Positions 8,617 through 17,246 are shown, numbered from the stretch's first letter. The stretch is 64,000 nucleotides of DNA from Rhodopirellula sp. (GCA_012728855.1 JAAYEH010000103.1:1-64000), one strand, 5' to 3'. Numbers and translations: made by a program. The notes: generated from the sequence alone by a model not told the origin.

Positions 8617-9365
8617 AACCATAAGCCTCCGTCGATGAAGATGGATGCGCCGGTGATGTACCGCGCGGCGTCGGATGCCAAGAAGGTAACGGCCGGGGCG
8701 ATGTCTTCCGGTTCGGCGATGAAGCCGGCCGGGATTTTCGCGATCACTTTCGCTTCGTAAGCGGGGTCGGAAAGGACTTTGCGATTGATGTCGGTTCGCG
8801 TAGCGCCCGGGCAGACGTTGTTGATCGTGATCCCATAACGGCTGTAGGACTTGGCCATTTCACGCATCATCAAGGCCATCCCGCCTTTGCTCATGCCGTA
8901 CAGGGCAGAGAACCCCGTGGGAGTCAGCTCGTGCAGCGACGAGACATTGATGACCCTGCCCCAGCCGGCATCGCGCATTTTACGCAGAGCCCGCTGAGCG
9001 CAGAAGAAGGCGCCTTTGAGGTTGGTCGCCATGACGGCATCGTAGGTCGCTTCGTCGAAGTCGCAGACGTCGGCGCGGGGTTCGATGCCCGCATTGTTCA
9101 CCAGGACGGCAATCGATCCGAAATCGGCCTCGACGCGATCGAACATCCGGTCGATATCGGCCTTCCGGCTCACATCGGCCTGAACGGACCAAGCGCGTCG
9201 GTCCATGGCTTCGATTTGCGCCGCCACCTCGTCGGCCTGCTCTTGGCTGCGGCTATAATTGACAATCACGTCGGCTCCGGCCCGGGCCAGGTCCAGCGCA
9301 ATGGCCCGGCCGATGCCTCGGCCGGCGCCGGTGACCAGGGCCGTTTTCCCGTGCAAGGCACTCAT
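8613..9365 (-). CDS. SDR-family NAD(P)-dependent oxidoreductase
   Basis: Classical short-chain dehydrogenase of 250 residues: cofactor motif TGAGRGIG near residue 12, NNAG, catalytic serine in NVSSLHE, and YGMSKGG with the catalytic Tyr/Lys, ending in the usual IFIDGGLWL. Closest in style to glucose 1-dehydrogenase or gluconate/uronate 5-dehydrogenase types. It overlaps the transporter gene before it and the xylanase gene after it by ATGA, so the three are translationally coupled. A role in oxidising or reducing an imported sugar acid is inferred from the neighbours. Confidence 0.9.
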   Translation of the reverse strand: MSALHGKTALVTGAGRGIGRAIALDLARAGADVIVNYSRSQEQADEVAAQIEAMDRRAWSVQADVSRKADIDRMFDRVEADFGSIAVLVNNAGIEPRADVCDFDEATYDAVMATNLKGAFFCAQRALRKMRDAGWGRVINVSSLHELTPTGFSALYGMSKGGMALMMREMAKSYSRYGITINNVCPGATRTDINRKVLSDPAYEAKVIAKIPAGFIAEPEDIAPAVTFLASDAARYITGASIFIDGGLWL

Positions 9366-10645
9366 GGCGATGTTTCCTCGAGCAGTTCTTCAGGCACGAA
9401 ATCGCGGCCGAAGAACGCATACAGGGCCACCAAGGCGGCGACGGCCCCGACGATATAGGCCGCACCCAACACCACGATTCCCGCTTCGAGCCCCCACGGT
9501 TTCTTCATGGCGCCCAGCAGGTACGGCGCGGCCGCCCCGATAATGAAACCGAAACTCAACACGAAACCGACCATCGACGATCGATAGCGCGGCGCCGTGA
9601 CGTCGAAGGGCGCGGCGAAGAGGTTCGAGTCGTAGACGCCGCGGAAGATGCCGTACAACCCCGACGCCACCAGGCAGATCACCAGCGTGTTGGCGTAGGC
9701 CATCCCGATCAAGAACGGGGCGCTGAACAGCAGGCCGATCCATTCGAACTCCATGCGGACCGCGCGACGACGAATCACCAGCCGATCGGAAAGATGTCCG
9801 CCAAGCAATACCCCTGCGGCCGACGCCGCATAGTGGACAGAAAGGGCCCAAAAACTGGCGGCCGTCAGACTCAACGCGAATTTCTCATGCAGGTACGTCG
9901 GCATCCACGTGAGGTAGCCGATATTGGCGAACACGTGACAAGCGAACGAGACGGCCAAGAACATCACCGTCGGCTTGCCCTTGAGGTACTTCAGCACCTC
10001 GGGCACCGGCGGTCGCCGCGGGGGGCCGGCGCCGTCCTGCGGCTGTGGAGTGTCTTCCATGCGGAACACCATCCATAGCGCCCATGCGACCCCCAGCCCG
10101 CCGAACAAGTAGAAGGCGTTGCGCCAGCCGAAACACTCGCCGACCAGCGCGCCGAGGAAGCTGATCGCCACGCCGATGTAGTTGGCCGTTTGGTGGATGC
10201 CCATGGCCAGCGCGCGGGTGCGCTGGTGCAACTGCCCGATCAACGCGTTGGCCGACGGGTAGTAGAAGGCTTCGCCGGCCCCCGTTGCCAGACCCCGGAA
10301 AACGATCAGCCCGACGATCCCGCCCGCCAGCCCCGTCAAGAGCGTGGCGGCGCTCCAGAGAGCCAGCGCGCCGATGATGACCCATTTCCTCCGCAGCGCG
10401 TCGCCGGCGTAGCCGCTGATGGGAACCAGGATCCCATAAATGGCCGTGAAGACGGTGGCCACAAGTCCGGCCTGTTCGTTGCTCAGTTGCAGGTCGGGCT
10501 GGATTTGCGGCAGAAGGTTGTTGTAGATCTGGCGGTCGGCCTGATTGAAGCAGAACGCGATCCACAACAGCACGAGCAGTTCCCACTTGTATGGGATGCG
10601 GCGGCTGGTGTGAGACTGGTTCGTCGTCATGGGGTGTTTCGCCAT
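9362..10645 (-). CDS. MFS transporter, sugar-acid (hexuronate) type
   Basis: Inner-membrane transporter with about twelve hydrophobic segments and the loop motif GYAGDALRRKW between helices 2 and 3, as in the anion:cation symporter (hexuronate/glucarate) branch of the major facilitator superfamily. Two ATGs are possible, 10645 and 10630, neither with a clear ribosome site. An open frame extends to 10687 but only into palindrome B1, so it is unlikely to be used. The stop overlaps the SDR start. With the dehydratase, SDR and RraA-like genes it would bring in uronates or oligosaccharides released by the xylanases (inference). Confidence 0.88.
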   Translation of the reverse strand: MAKHPMTTNQSHTSRRIPYKWELLVLLWIAFCFNQADRQIYNNLLPQIQPDLQLSNEQAGLVATVFTAIYGILVPISGYAGDALRRKWVIIGALALWSAATLLTGLAGGIVGLIVFRGLATGAGEAFYYPSANALIGQLHQRTRALAMGIHQTANYIGVAISFLGALVGECFGWRNAFYLFGGLGVAWALWMVFRMEDTPQPQDGAGPPRRPPVPEVLKYLKGKPTVMFLAVSFACHVFANIGYLTWMPTYLHEKFALSLTAASFWALSVHYAASAAGVLLGGHLSDRLVIRRRAVRMEFEWIGLLFSAPFLIGMAYANTLVICLVASGLYGIFRGVYDSNLFAAPFDVTAPRYRSSMVGFVLSFGFIIGAAAPYLLGAMKKPWGLEAGIVVLGAAYIVGAVAALVALYAFFGRDFVPEELLEETSP

Positions 10646-10660
10646 GCGCCATTTTCTGGG

Positions 10661-10759
10661 AGGGCCTAACAAAACGGGGACAGGCACCTCGCCGGGACGT
10701 TTATTCTGCGGGTTTGGTAAAGGTTTGGCTCGGAGCCAGTCCCCGTTTAGTTAGGCCCT
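10661..10759. repeat. Palindromic element B1
   Basis: Outer arms 10661-10681 and 10739-10759 pair with one mismatch; the inner part carries the family core GGGGACAGGCAC on the left and GAGCCAGTCCCC on the right. It fills the gap between the RraA-like gene, whose stop codon it touches, and the transporter gene. It could act as a transcript-processing or attenuation hairpin inside the operon. Confidence 0.93.
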
Positions 10760-11479
10760 CTAAAAATACCCGCCCCGCTCGTGGATCGTCTCGGCAGGCA
10801 GACCTGCGTCGACCCACTCCTTGATTTCGCCCTCGTTCCGTTCGATCGTCTCGGCTCGCTCCAGGACGGTTTCGACCAACTTGCGCGGCACCACCAAGGC
10901 GCCGTCGATATCGGCGAGAATCAAATCGCCGGGCTTGACGATCACTCCTTCGATGGCGACCGGCGCCTGGTAGTGAGTAATCTTGCAGCGGGACAAGGCG
11001 CCATTCGACGTCCGATAGCGATACCAGATCGGAAAGCCCTGCTCCAGGATGTCCTTGGTGTCGCGGATGCCGCCGTCGATAATCGCGCCGCGGACACCTC
11101 GCTTGCGCGACGCTCGCGTCATGACCCCGCCCCAGTGCGAGGCATTGTCGTGTCCATTGGCGTTCCACACGCACACCATGTTGGGGCGCAGTTCGTCCAG
11201 CATTTTCACTCGCAGTTCCAACTCGCCGACAAGTGTTGGATCGGCGGCCGAGCGAATGGTGAAGGCGAACCCCGCCAGGACCATTTCATCCCGCAGCGGC
11301 ACGATCTCCGGCGGCAAGGCATGATTGACGAGGCACATTTCCCGCAGCACGTCGTTCACGGCGCCGGTGTACAGTTTCTCGTAGCGCCGGATAATCTCCT
11401 CTTCCGGCCGGGAGAACTCAACGGGTTCGATCGTATCGCGCAGACGCTGAAGTCTGCCGGTGTCCATTTTGTGGCTCAT
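10760..11479 (-). CDS. RraA/HMG-aldolase family protein
   Basis: The 239-residue protein has the RraA-like fold signature GGVMTRASRKRGVRGAIIDG followed by GIRDT, the region that binds the divalent metal and pyruvyl group in 4-hydroxy-4-methyl-2-oxoglutarate aldolases. Members of this superfamily cleave or decarboxylate oxo-acids. Bacterial copies in sugar-acid operons probably act on keto-acid intermediates, and that is the likely role here as first gene of the minus-strand catabolic operon. An RNase E inhibitor role is improbable given the context. Exact reaction unknown. Confidence 0.82.
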   Translation of the reverse strand: MSHKMDTGRLQRLRDTIEPVEFSRPEEEIIRRYEKLYTGAVNDVLREMCLVNHALPPEIVPLRDEMVLAGFAFTIRSAADPTLVGELELRVKMLDELRPNMVCVWNANGHDNASHWGGVMTRASRKRGVRGAIIDGGIRDTKDILEQGFPIWYRYRTSNGALSRCKITHYQAPVAIEGVIVKPGDLILADIDGALVVPRKLVETVLERAETIERNEGEIKEWVDAGLPAETIHERGGYF

Positions 11480-11809
11480 GGGCGTGTTCTATCGGTTTCC
11501 TTGTTATCGCGACGGCCGGGGCGGCGCAGCTATTGTAACGACTGCTACGGTGTTTGCTACCGGAAAGATGCTGTAATATGCGCCATATTCGCTATACTAT
11601 GTGTTTAGACGGTAACCCGCGCTCGCCGACGCCCGCAGCCGAGTTCGGGGTTCCGAGGCGGCAGGGACGGACTTTCACCCGACGAAGTGTGTTGAGATGC
11701 CCTAACAAAACGGGGACAGGCACCTCGCCAGAGCGCCGATTATGCGAGTCTTGCGGTTGTTTGGCTCGGAGCCAGTCCCCGTTTTGTTAGGCCCTCAAAG
11801 GTTGATGAC
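11480..11809. promoter_or_regulatory. Divergent promoter region between catabolic operon and XylR-type regulator
   Basis: This 330-base gap separates the outward-facing RraA-like and regulator genes, so it must hold both promoters and very likely the regulator's operator. I could not single out an operator with confidence. Palindrome B2 occupies 11701-11791 next to the regulator start. Confidence 0.5.
11701..11791. repeat. Palindromic element B2
   Basis: Arms 11701-11717 and 11775-11791 (CCTAACAAAACGGGGAC and its complement) are exact. The family core GGGGACAGG / CCAGTCCCC is present with the same A opposite A mismatch as in the other copies. It lies 19 bases before the regulator's start codon and may influence its translation. 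Confidence 0.93.
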
Positions 11810-12985
11810 ATGCAAGATGGCGGTCGCCGGTCAGGTCAGAAACGCGTGGCCTTGTTGATCGAGTCCACTCGAGCTTACTCGCGTGAGTTGATTCGCGGAA
11901 TTGCCCGTTTCAATCAGCAGCGGGCAAACTGGCGGGTCGAATTCACGCCGCGAGGTCTGGACGATCCGCCGCCCGCTTGGTTAAAAGCCTGGAAAGGCGA
12001 CGGGATTCTTGCCCGCATCAACGATCGTCGCATGGCCCGAGCGTTATCGGACAAGGGGGTTCCGGTCGTCGACCTCCGCCGTACGCTCCATTGCGACAGC
12101 GTGCCCGCGGTCGGCCCGGATGATGCGGCCGTGGCCCGGCTGGTCGTGGAACATTTTCGCGAACGTGGGTTTCGGAGGTTTGCCTTCGTGGGGCTGCCTG
12201 TTGGCATACACCGCGCCATGGATGCGCGGGCCGAGCATTTTTGCGGCATGGTCGAGCAGGCGGGGCACGAACACCAACGGTTGAACGTGGAGAGCGTCAC
12301 GCAAGGCGATCGTTGGCAGTCGCAGTGTGGTCAGATCAGCCGCTGGCTCAAACGGCTCGATCGCCCCTCGGCGATCATGGCCTGCAACGACGATCTGGGC
12401 CTGCAGGTTCTCGACGCCTGCCGTCGCGCTGGAATCCGCGTTCCTGACGAGATCGCCGTCGTCGGCGTAGGCAACGACGAATGCCTTTGCGATCTGGCCT
12501 TGCCGGCCTTGACCAGCGTCGATCTGAATCCCCAGAAGGTCGGCTATGAAGCGGCGGCTCTGCTGGACCGCATGATGGCGGGCAAGTCGGTTCCCGACCG
12601 GGAGATGGTGGTCGCCCCGGCTGGAATCGTGGCCAGGATGTCGAGCGACGTGGTGGCGACGGAGGACGCACGCGTGGCACAAGCCGTACTCTACATTCGA
12701 CAACACGCCTGCGACGGGATCCGGGTGGCGGATGTCTTGCGTCACGTTAGCGTATCCCGCGCCGCGTTGGAACCCCGCTTCAAGCAGGTTCTCGGCCGCA
12801 CCGTCCATCAGGAAATTCACCGAGTCCGCTTGTCGCGAGTCCAAGAGTTGCTTAGCGTGACGGACATGCCGTTGAAGCAGATCGCCCGGCAGGCCGGCTA
12901 TCGTTATCCCGAATACATGATGCGCGTCTTCCGGCTTGCCACCGGCCAGACGCTCAAGCAATACCGCAACGCGGCGAGAATCTAG
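11810..12985 (+). CDS. XylR-type transcriptional regulator (LacI-like sensor + AraC HTH)
   Basis: The 391-residue protein joins a periplasmic-binding-protein-like sensor (residues about 12-280; VALLIESTRAYSRELIRGIA at the start, PSAIMACNDDLGLQVLDACR and LTSVDLNPQKVGYEAAALLD later) to a C-terminal AraC-type double helix-turn-helix (about 285-391; RVADVLRHVSVSRAALEPRF and IARQAGYRYPEYMMRVFR). This is the arrangement of E. coli XylR, also 392 residues. It is transcribed away from the catabolic operon and should control it in response to a sugar. No clear ribosome site precedes the ATG, and palindrome B2 lies just upstream. Confidence 0.9.
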   Translation: MQDGGRRSGQKRVALLIESTRAYSRELIRGIARFNQQRANWRVEFTPRGLDDPPPAWLKAWKGDGILARINDRRMARALSDKGVPVVDLRRTLHCDSVPAVGPDDAAVARLVVEHFRERGFRRFAFVGLPVGIHRAMDARAEHFCGMVEQAGHEHQRLNVESVTQGDRWQSQCGQISRWLKRLDRPSAIMACNDDLGLQVLDACRRAGIRVPDEIAVVGVGNDECLCDLALPALTSVDLNPQKVGYEAAALLDRMMAGKSVPDREMVVAPAGIVARMSSDVVATEDARVAQAVLYIRQHACDGIRVADVLRHVSVSRAALEPRFKQVLGRTVHQEIHRVRLSRVQELLSVTDMPLKQIARQAGYRYPEYMMRVFRLATGQTLKQYRNAARI

Positions 12986-13049
12986 CGACTTCCGATTCCT
13001 AACGCAAAACTGCCTCAGGACCATTGCGGCAGGGTGCTGGAGCGGAGAC

Positions 13050-13489
13050 AGCATGCTCGTTGATTGGCCGAAGGCCACGGGCGCAGCGGCCAGCCCCGCT
13101 TGGGCCACCGGCGCGCCCGCAATACTCCCCAGCAGACACATCGACATCGCTTGCGGCGGCCTGCGGCGAGCGAGGGAGCGGATTAAGGCAACACACGCAC
13201 CAGCCCCGAACAGGACCGCCAATTCATGGACGCCCGCGAACCCAAGTGCGGTGACGACGATCGCCGCCGCGATCAGCGACCTCGTTTTGAGCACGCTGCG
13301 CCCAAGTCGCCATAGGGCTTGCAGCACGATGGCAATCACCACCGGTTTGATGCCATAGAGGACGCCTTCGGCCTGTGGCAGGGTGCCGAAACGGACGTCG
13401 GCCCACGCGATTAGTCCGACCAAAATGGCCGCCGGCAGGATCAAACACACACCTGCCACGGACACCTGAGTCAGGGCAAGTATCCCCAT
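13050..13489 (-). pseudogene. Chromate transporter (ChrA-like) fragment
   Basis: From about 13489 down to 13050 the minus strand encodes membrane segments matching the second part of a single CHR domain: LILPAAILVGLIAWADVRFG, LYGIKPVVIAIVLQALWR, then AAAIVVTALGFAGVHELAVL. The N-terminal third of the domain, with the conserved GGP motif, is missing, and the C-terminal part degrades into unrelated sequence that runs on as an open frame opposite the regulator gene. The upstream edge collides with the end of the polyferredoxin gene. It is a remnant and cannot be functional. Confidence 0.7.
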
Positions 13490-14672
13490 CCAAACACGAC
13501 GAAAACGAAACAGGCCGCCAGCGTAACCAGGGCCGGACGATAGCCCCGGCTTGTCTTGGGATAGGTCAAGCGAAGCTCACGCATTGCGAAATACGCCCCA
13601 GCCAACACCAGGAGTACGGCTATCGCCGAAACTACGGACATGGGCAACAGGGATGCCGGCTGCGGGATCGTCTTTGCGGTCAGTCCAAGCGCCGTGTCCA
13701 CGCCTTTGGGGTCTTGCACGGACAGCGGCAAGAACCCGACCCAGGAAACGAACTTGGCCAGTCCCTTGCACATGTGACCGGCCGCGATGATCACAACCAT
13801 CGGGAGCGCCAGGCGACGCCAGGCATCGACGAGACCGGATGAAAAGGACGGCGGAGGAAGAGTCCCATGTTTTCCGGCTGGCAGACCTTGACGCACTGCA
13901 CGCACACCAGGCAATCCGCGTTGCGGTTGACTCTCGCCGGGTTAAGCAAGCTCGGGCAACTTCGGGCATCGAGCTTTGTCCGGTTGCACGCCCGCACACA
14001 GTCCTTGCCCGTGCAATCGCCACACTGGTCCTTTGACGTGGATCGCACGGCGAGCATTCCGCCGCGCCCATACGTTCCCAAGAGCAGGCCCACGGGGCAG
14101 AAGCCGCGGCAGAAGGCACGGTCCCGGAAGAAGAACCCCGTCAATGCGGCGGTTGCCAACAGCCCCCAGAGGAAAAGTGACGTATAAGCGGGGGTACGGT
14201 GAAGACTAGCGCCGGCAACGAGCATTTGGATCAGGGCATAGAGCCCGACAATGAGCGCGCCCGACCGCAACCACTTTCCGAGAACGCGCTGTTTCACGCC
14301 CAGCGCTCTCCCAAGCCGTTCGGTGATGTTGGCCACAAGTTCAAGCGGGCAGACGGCGCACCACACGCGCCCAAACAGCACCGCGGTCCAGACCATCGCC
14401 GGCCACCACAGCCCCCACACCAGCAGGTTAGCCAGATGGGTCTTGGCGAAAAGCTTGTCGTTCACTCCCTCGGGCGGATAGAGTCCCCAGGCGAGCACCG
14501 CCATGAAAACGAAAAACGCCAGCAAGGCGGTTTGAAAGACATACGGGAACCCCCGCCATCGGACGAAGGCTTTGATGGGACGAAATCGCAGAAGGTCATA
14601 GCCCTGTCGTTCCTGCCGCGAAATGGCCTCCGCTTGCCTGATGGGGACTACTTGCAGTTCGCTTGTGCTCAT
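13471..14672 (-). pseudogene. 4Fe-4S membrane protein (NapH/CcoG-like), frameshifted
   Basis: Membrane polyferredoxin with about five hydrophobic segments and cysteine clusters CAVCPLE, CRGFCPVG, CGDCTGKDCVRAC and CLVCVQCVKVC, typical of NapH/NosR/RdxA-type electron-transfer proteins. The first frame (ATG 14672) runs well past the last cluster to 13845 and then loses sense. The natural continuation (SSGLVDAWRRLALP, then three more membrane helices to 13471) is in another frame. One extra T (coding strand) in the T4 run at 13842-13845 restores RRPFSSGLVDAW. So this is a one-base deletion or a sequencing error; otherwise the protein looks complete. Confidence 0.8.
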
Positions 14673-14946
14673 TGCTGGCTCTCTCAAATCAATGGATACA
14701 ATCCGATGCATCCTACGGGCCTGAAAATGACAGCACGATGAAAACAGGGTCGAATCCACCCTCGCTCCGGGGCGACGCCTGGGAAAGATGTCCAAAATGG
14801 AGAATACCGTGGGCTCGACAGGGGCACCGGATACAATGGAGCCGGTGATTCGCGGGATCTTTCGAGTTCGTCGCAAGACCGAGTGGCCGCTATCCGTTCC
14901 GGCAGGGCAGGCCCTTCACCGAAGGCTGAGAGAGAGAGACGGTGTG

Positions 14947-15390
14947 ATGAGGTTGTTGCTGGTCGAAGACTATCCGCCGCTCCAGAAATCGGTGGTCAAG
15001 GGACTTCGCGAGGCCGGCTTTGCCGTCGATGTCACGGGTGACGGTCAAGAGGCGCTGTGGTACGCCGAGGGCAACCAGTACGACGTGATCGTGCTGGACC
15101 TTATGCTTCCCGGATTGGATGGCCTGAGCATCCTCCGTCGGCTGCGAGCCGAGGGACGAGAGAGCCACGTTCTCATCATCACAGCGAAGGACGCCGTGTC
15201 CGATCGGGTTGCCGGTTTGAACGCAGGGGCGGATGATTACCTCATTAAGCCTTTCGAGTTCGAGGAACTGCTTGCCCGAATCCAGGCACTGGTGCGGCGG
15301 AGTTACCACCGCAAGAATCCCGTGCTGGCGATCGGTCCGCTGCGAATCGACACGTCGATTCAGCACGTCCAGCGCAACGGGGAAGCCGAA
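14947..15390 (+). pseudogene. OmpR-type response regulator, DNA-binding domain lost
   Basis: From ATG 14947 there is a complete receiver domain: RLLLVEDYPP with the acidic pocket, VIVLDLMLPGLDG with the phospho-acceptor Asp, IITAKD and the conserved lysine in YLIKPFEFEE. The linker and the first strands of a winged-helix output domain follow (LAIGPLRIDTSIQHVQRNGE), then homology stops at about 15385. The open frame continues to 15549 only through sequence that is antisense to a methyltransferase fragment. The DNA-binding domain is therefore missing. Confidence 0.82.
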
Positions 15391-15504
15391 GTCGACGACG
15401 TCGCGGCAAGAACCGGTCAGCCCGAGCTTCACCAACGTTTGCTCCGGCGAGAAGAAACCCGCCCACATCGACTCGTCCGGCATGCCGCTTTCGCGAGTTT
15501 TCAT
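15386..15504 (-). pseudogene. SAM-dependent methyltransferase, 5' fragment
   Basis: Starting at the ATG at 15504 the minus strand reads MKTRESGMPDESMWAGFF, then EQTLVKLGL and CRDVVDFG, the N-terminus of a class I methyltransferase up to the first glycine of the SAM-binding motif. Homology ends where DVVDFG would continue into CGYG; beyond it the frame runs antisense to the response regulator. The two truncated genes thus meet tail to tail at about 15386. I identify the family from the leader pattern and the DVVDFG motif only. Confidence 0.6.
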
Positions 15505-15574
15505 GGTACTTTACCTCATCGACCGCTCTTGGGCGGAAGCCTCCATTGAACCCGTTGCCACGAATCGACACCGA

Positions 15575-15787
15575 TCAGTGCGTATACTCGATAATTCGGA
15601 TTTCAGAGCCAATTGCTTTCGCGACAGCATCTCTCATATTGGCGTAATGCGGGCAGGGATAGCCAATCGGGTTCCCCTTCGAGTTGCAGGAGGCGAAGAC
15701 GATAACTTCTGCGCCCCGTTCAACCATCATTTTAGCGCGGGCAACCGCCGACATCAGTTCTTCGTCGCTTTGCATCGCTTGCCGCAA
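15575..15787 (-). pseudogene. CGGC-domain protein, C-terminal remnant
   Basis: The 60-70 codons encode the second half of a CGGC domain: a helix (VARAKMMVERGAEVIVFASC), GNPIGYPCPHYANMRDAVAK, and the closing IRIIEYTH. The first half, including the name-giving CGGC cysteines, is missing. The gene lies just downstream of the sigma-54 activator on the same strand. Possible starts are TTG 15787 and ATG 15775. CGGC proteins are thought to be metal-linked, but this piece is likely non-functional. Confidence 0.6.
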
Positions 15788-15842
15788 TTCGGAGGTTCGC
15801 TGGAATGAGAGAAGGCGTCGGCGATCACCAGGCAGCGACGTC

Positions 15843-17246
15843 TCACTGCGGCCGACGTTGGCCGGAGTTGGCGCGTTTCCGCCCGTCTTGTTCCGGCGGC
15901 TCGATGTTCAGAACCTTGAGCTTTCGGAAGAGAGTGCTGGGATGGATACCCAATTCCTTGGCCGCGCGGAGGCGATTGCCGTCGAGTCGCCGCAGCGCCT
16001 CGATGATGTGCATCCGTTCCAGGGCGTCGAGCGTCAGGCCGGACTTGCCGGTCGGCTTTTCGGCGTCGGATTCGCGGCGGAGCGATGGCGGCAAATGTCG
16101 CATTTCGATCAGACTGCCGCGACAGAGAACGAAGGCGTGCTCGATGACGTTCTCCAGTTCGCGGACGTTGCCCGGCCAATCGTGTTCCAACAGGATTGCC
16201 ATCACCTCCTCGGAAGCCCCGGCAAGGTTCTTCTCCTGGAGACGATTGAATTTCCCGATGAAGTGTTCGACGAGCAGGGGGACGTCTTCGCGGCGACTCG
16301 ACAACGGCGGCAACATGAGGCGGATCACGTTGATCCGATAATAGAAGTCTTCGCGGAACGAGCCCTCTCGGACCAGTTGCCCGAGATCCTTGTTGGTCGC
16401 AGCCACGACGCGGACATTCACCTTGACCGGCTCCACGGATCCCAGCGGCTCGAAGGTGCGATACTGCACCGCGCGGAGCAGCTTGCACTGCATCGCCGGC
16501 GAGATATCGCCGATCTCGTCCAGGAAGATCGTGCCGCCGTCGGCCAGAGCGAAGCGCCCCGGCTTGTCGTGACGGGCGTCGGTGAATGCGCCAGCCTTGT
16601 AGCCGAAGAGTTCCGATTCCAACAGCGTGTCGGGCAGCGCGCCGCAGTTGATGGCCACGAACGGGCCTTTGCGGCGAGGGGAGAGGTCGTGAATCGCTCG
16701 GGCGAATAGTTCCTTGCCTGTGCCGCTGGCTCCTTCGATCAGGACGGTGCTCGGGCTGTCGGCGATTTCGGGGAGGATGTCGAACAATCGCCGCATGAGC
16801 GGACTGCGGCCGATGATGTCGGCGAAGGTGTATTTTTCGTGAAGCTCTTTGCGAAGCTGCTCGACAACGCTCAGATCGCGGAACGTCTCGACGCCTCCGA
16901 TCGGCTGCCCTTCGGCATCCTGAAGAATGGCCGTCGAGATGCTGATCGGCACCCGTTGCCCCTCGGCCGTGACGATGAAGATCGGTTTTCCGACGACCGG
17001 GCGGCCCGTCAGCAGCGTCTGCTTGAGCGTACAATCACTTTCGCAGATGCTCGCTCGGAAGACGTCGCAACAGCGCTGGCCGATGGCGTTCTCGCGGGCG
17101 ACTCCGGTTATCTGCTCCGCGGCCCGGTTGAACGACGTAATCCGCCAGTTCGCGTCGACGGTAAACACGCCATCGGCGACCGAATCGAGGATCACATCGC
17201 GTGTTTCTGCTGGTGTCAGGGCTTTCATCGGAATCTGCTGGGTCAT
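15843..17246 (-). CDS. Sigma-54-dependent activator with PAS sensor
   Basis: Enhancer-binding protein that would activate RNA polymerase carrying sigma-54. Layout from the ATG at 17246 (467 residues): PAS domain about 10-125 with a cysteine cluster (QRCCDVF, ICESDC), AAA+ domain about 140-370 with Walker A GASGTGKE (172-179), the sigma-54 contact loop written GAFTDA (219-224) instead of GAFTGA, Walker B FLDEIG (241-246), and a Fis-type HTH at about 425-455 (NRLRAAKELGIHPSTLFRKL). The PAS cysteines suggest redox or metal sensing. Its target is unknown; a CGGC-protein remnant follows it. The start is not certain, as an open frame extends to 17318. Confidence 0.88.
   Translation of the reverse strand: MTQQIPMKALTPAETRDVILDSVADGVFTVDANWRITSFNRAAEQITGVARENAIGQRCCDVFRASICESDCTLKQTLLTGRPVVGKPIFIVTAEGQRVPISISTAILQDAEGQPIGGVETFRDLSVVEQLRKELHEKYTFADIIGRSPLMRRLFDILPEIADSPSTVLIEGASGTGKELFARAIHDLSPRRKGPFVAINCGALPDTLLESELFGYKAGAFTDARHDKPGRFALADGGTIFLDEIGDISPAMQCKLLRAVQYRTFEPLGSVEPVKVNVRVVAATNKDLGQLVREGSFREDFYYRINVIRLMLPPLSSRREDVPLLVEHFIGKFNRLQEKNLAGASEEVMAILLEHDWPGNVRELENVIEHAFVLCRGSLIEMRHLPPSLRRESDAEKPTGKSGLTLDALERMHIIEALRRLDGNRLRAAKELGIHPSTLFRKLKVLNIEPPEQDGRKRANSGQRRPQ

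Noticed and set aside
7183..8760. 525-codon open frame opposite the second GH10 gene
   Set aside because: Antisense shadow without motifs or start signal.
12044..13050. Long minus-strand extension of the chromate-transporter fragment
   Set aside because: It runs opposite the XylR-type gene and loses all membrane-protein character; only the first part is a real remnant.
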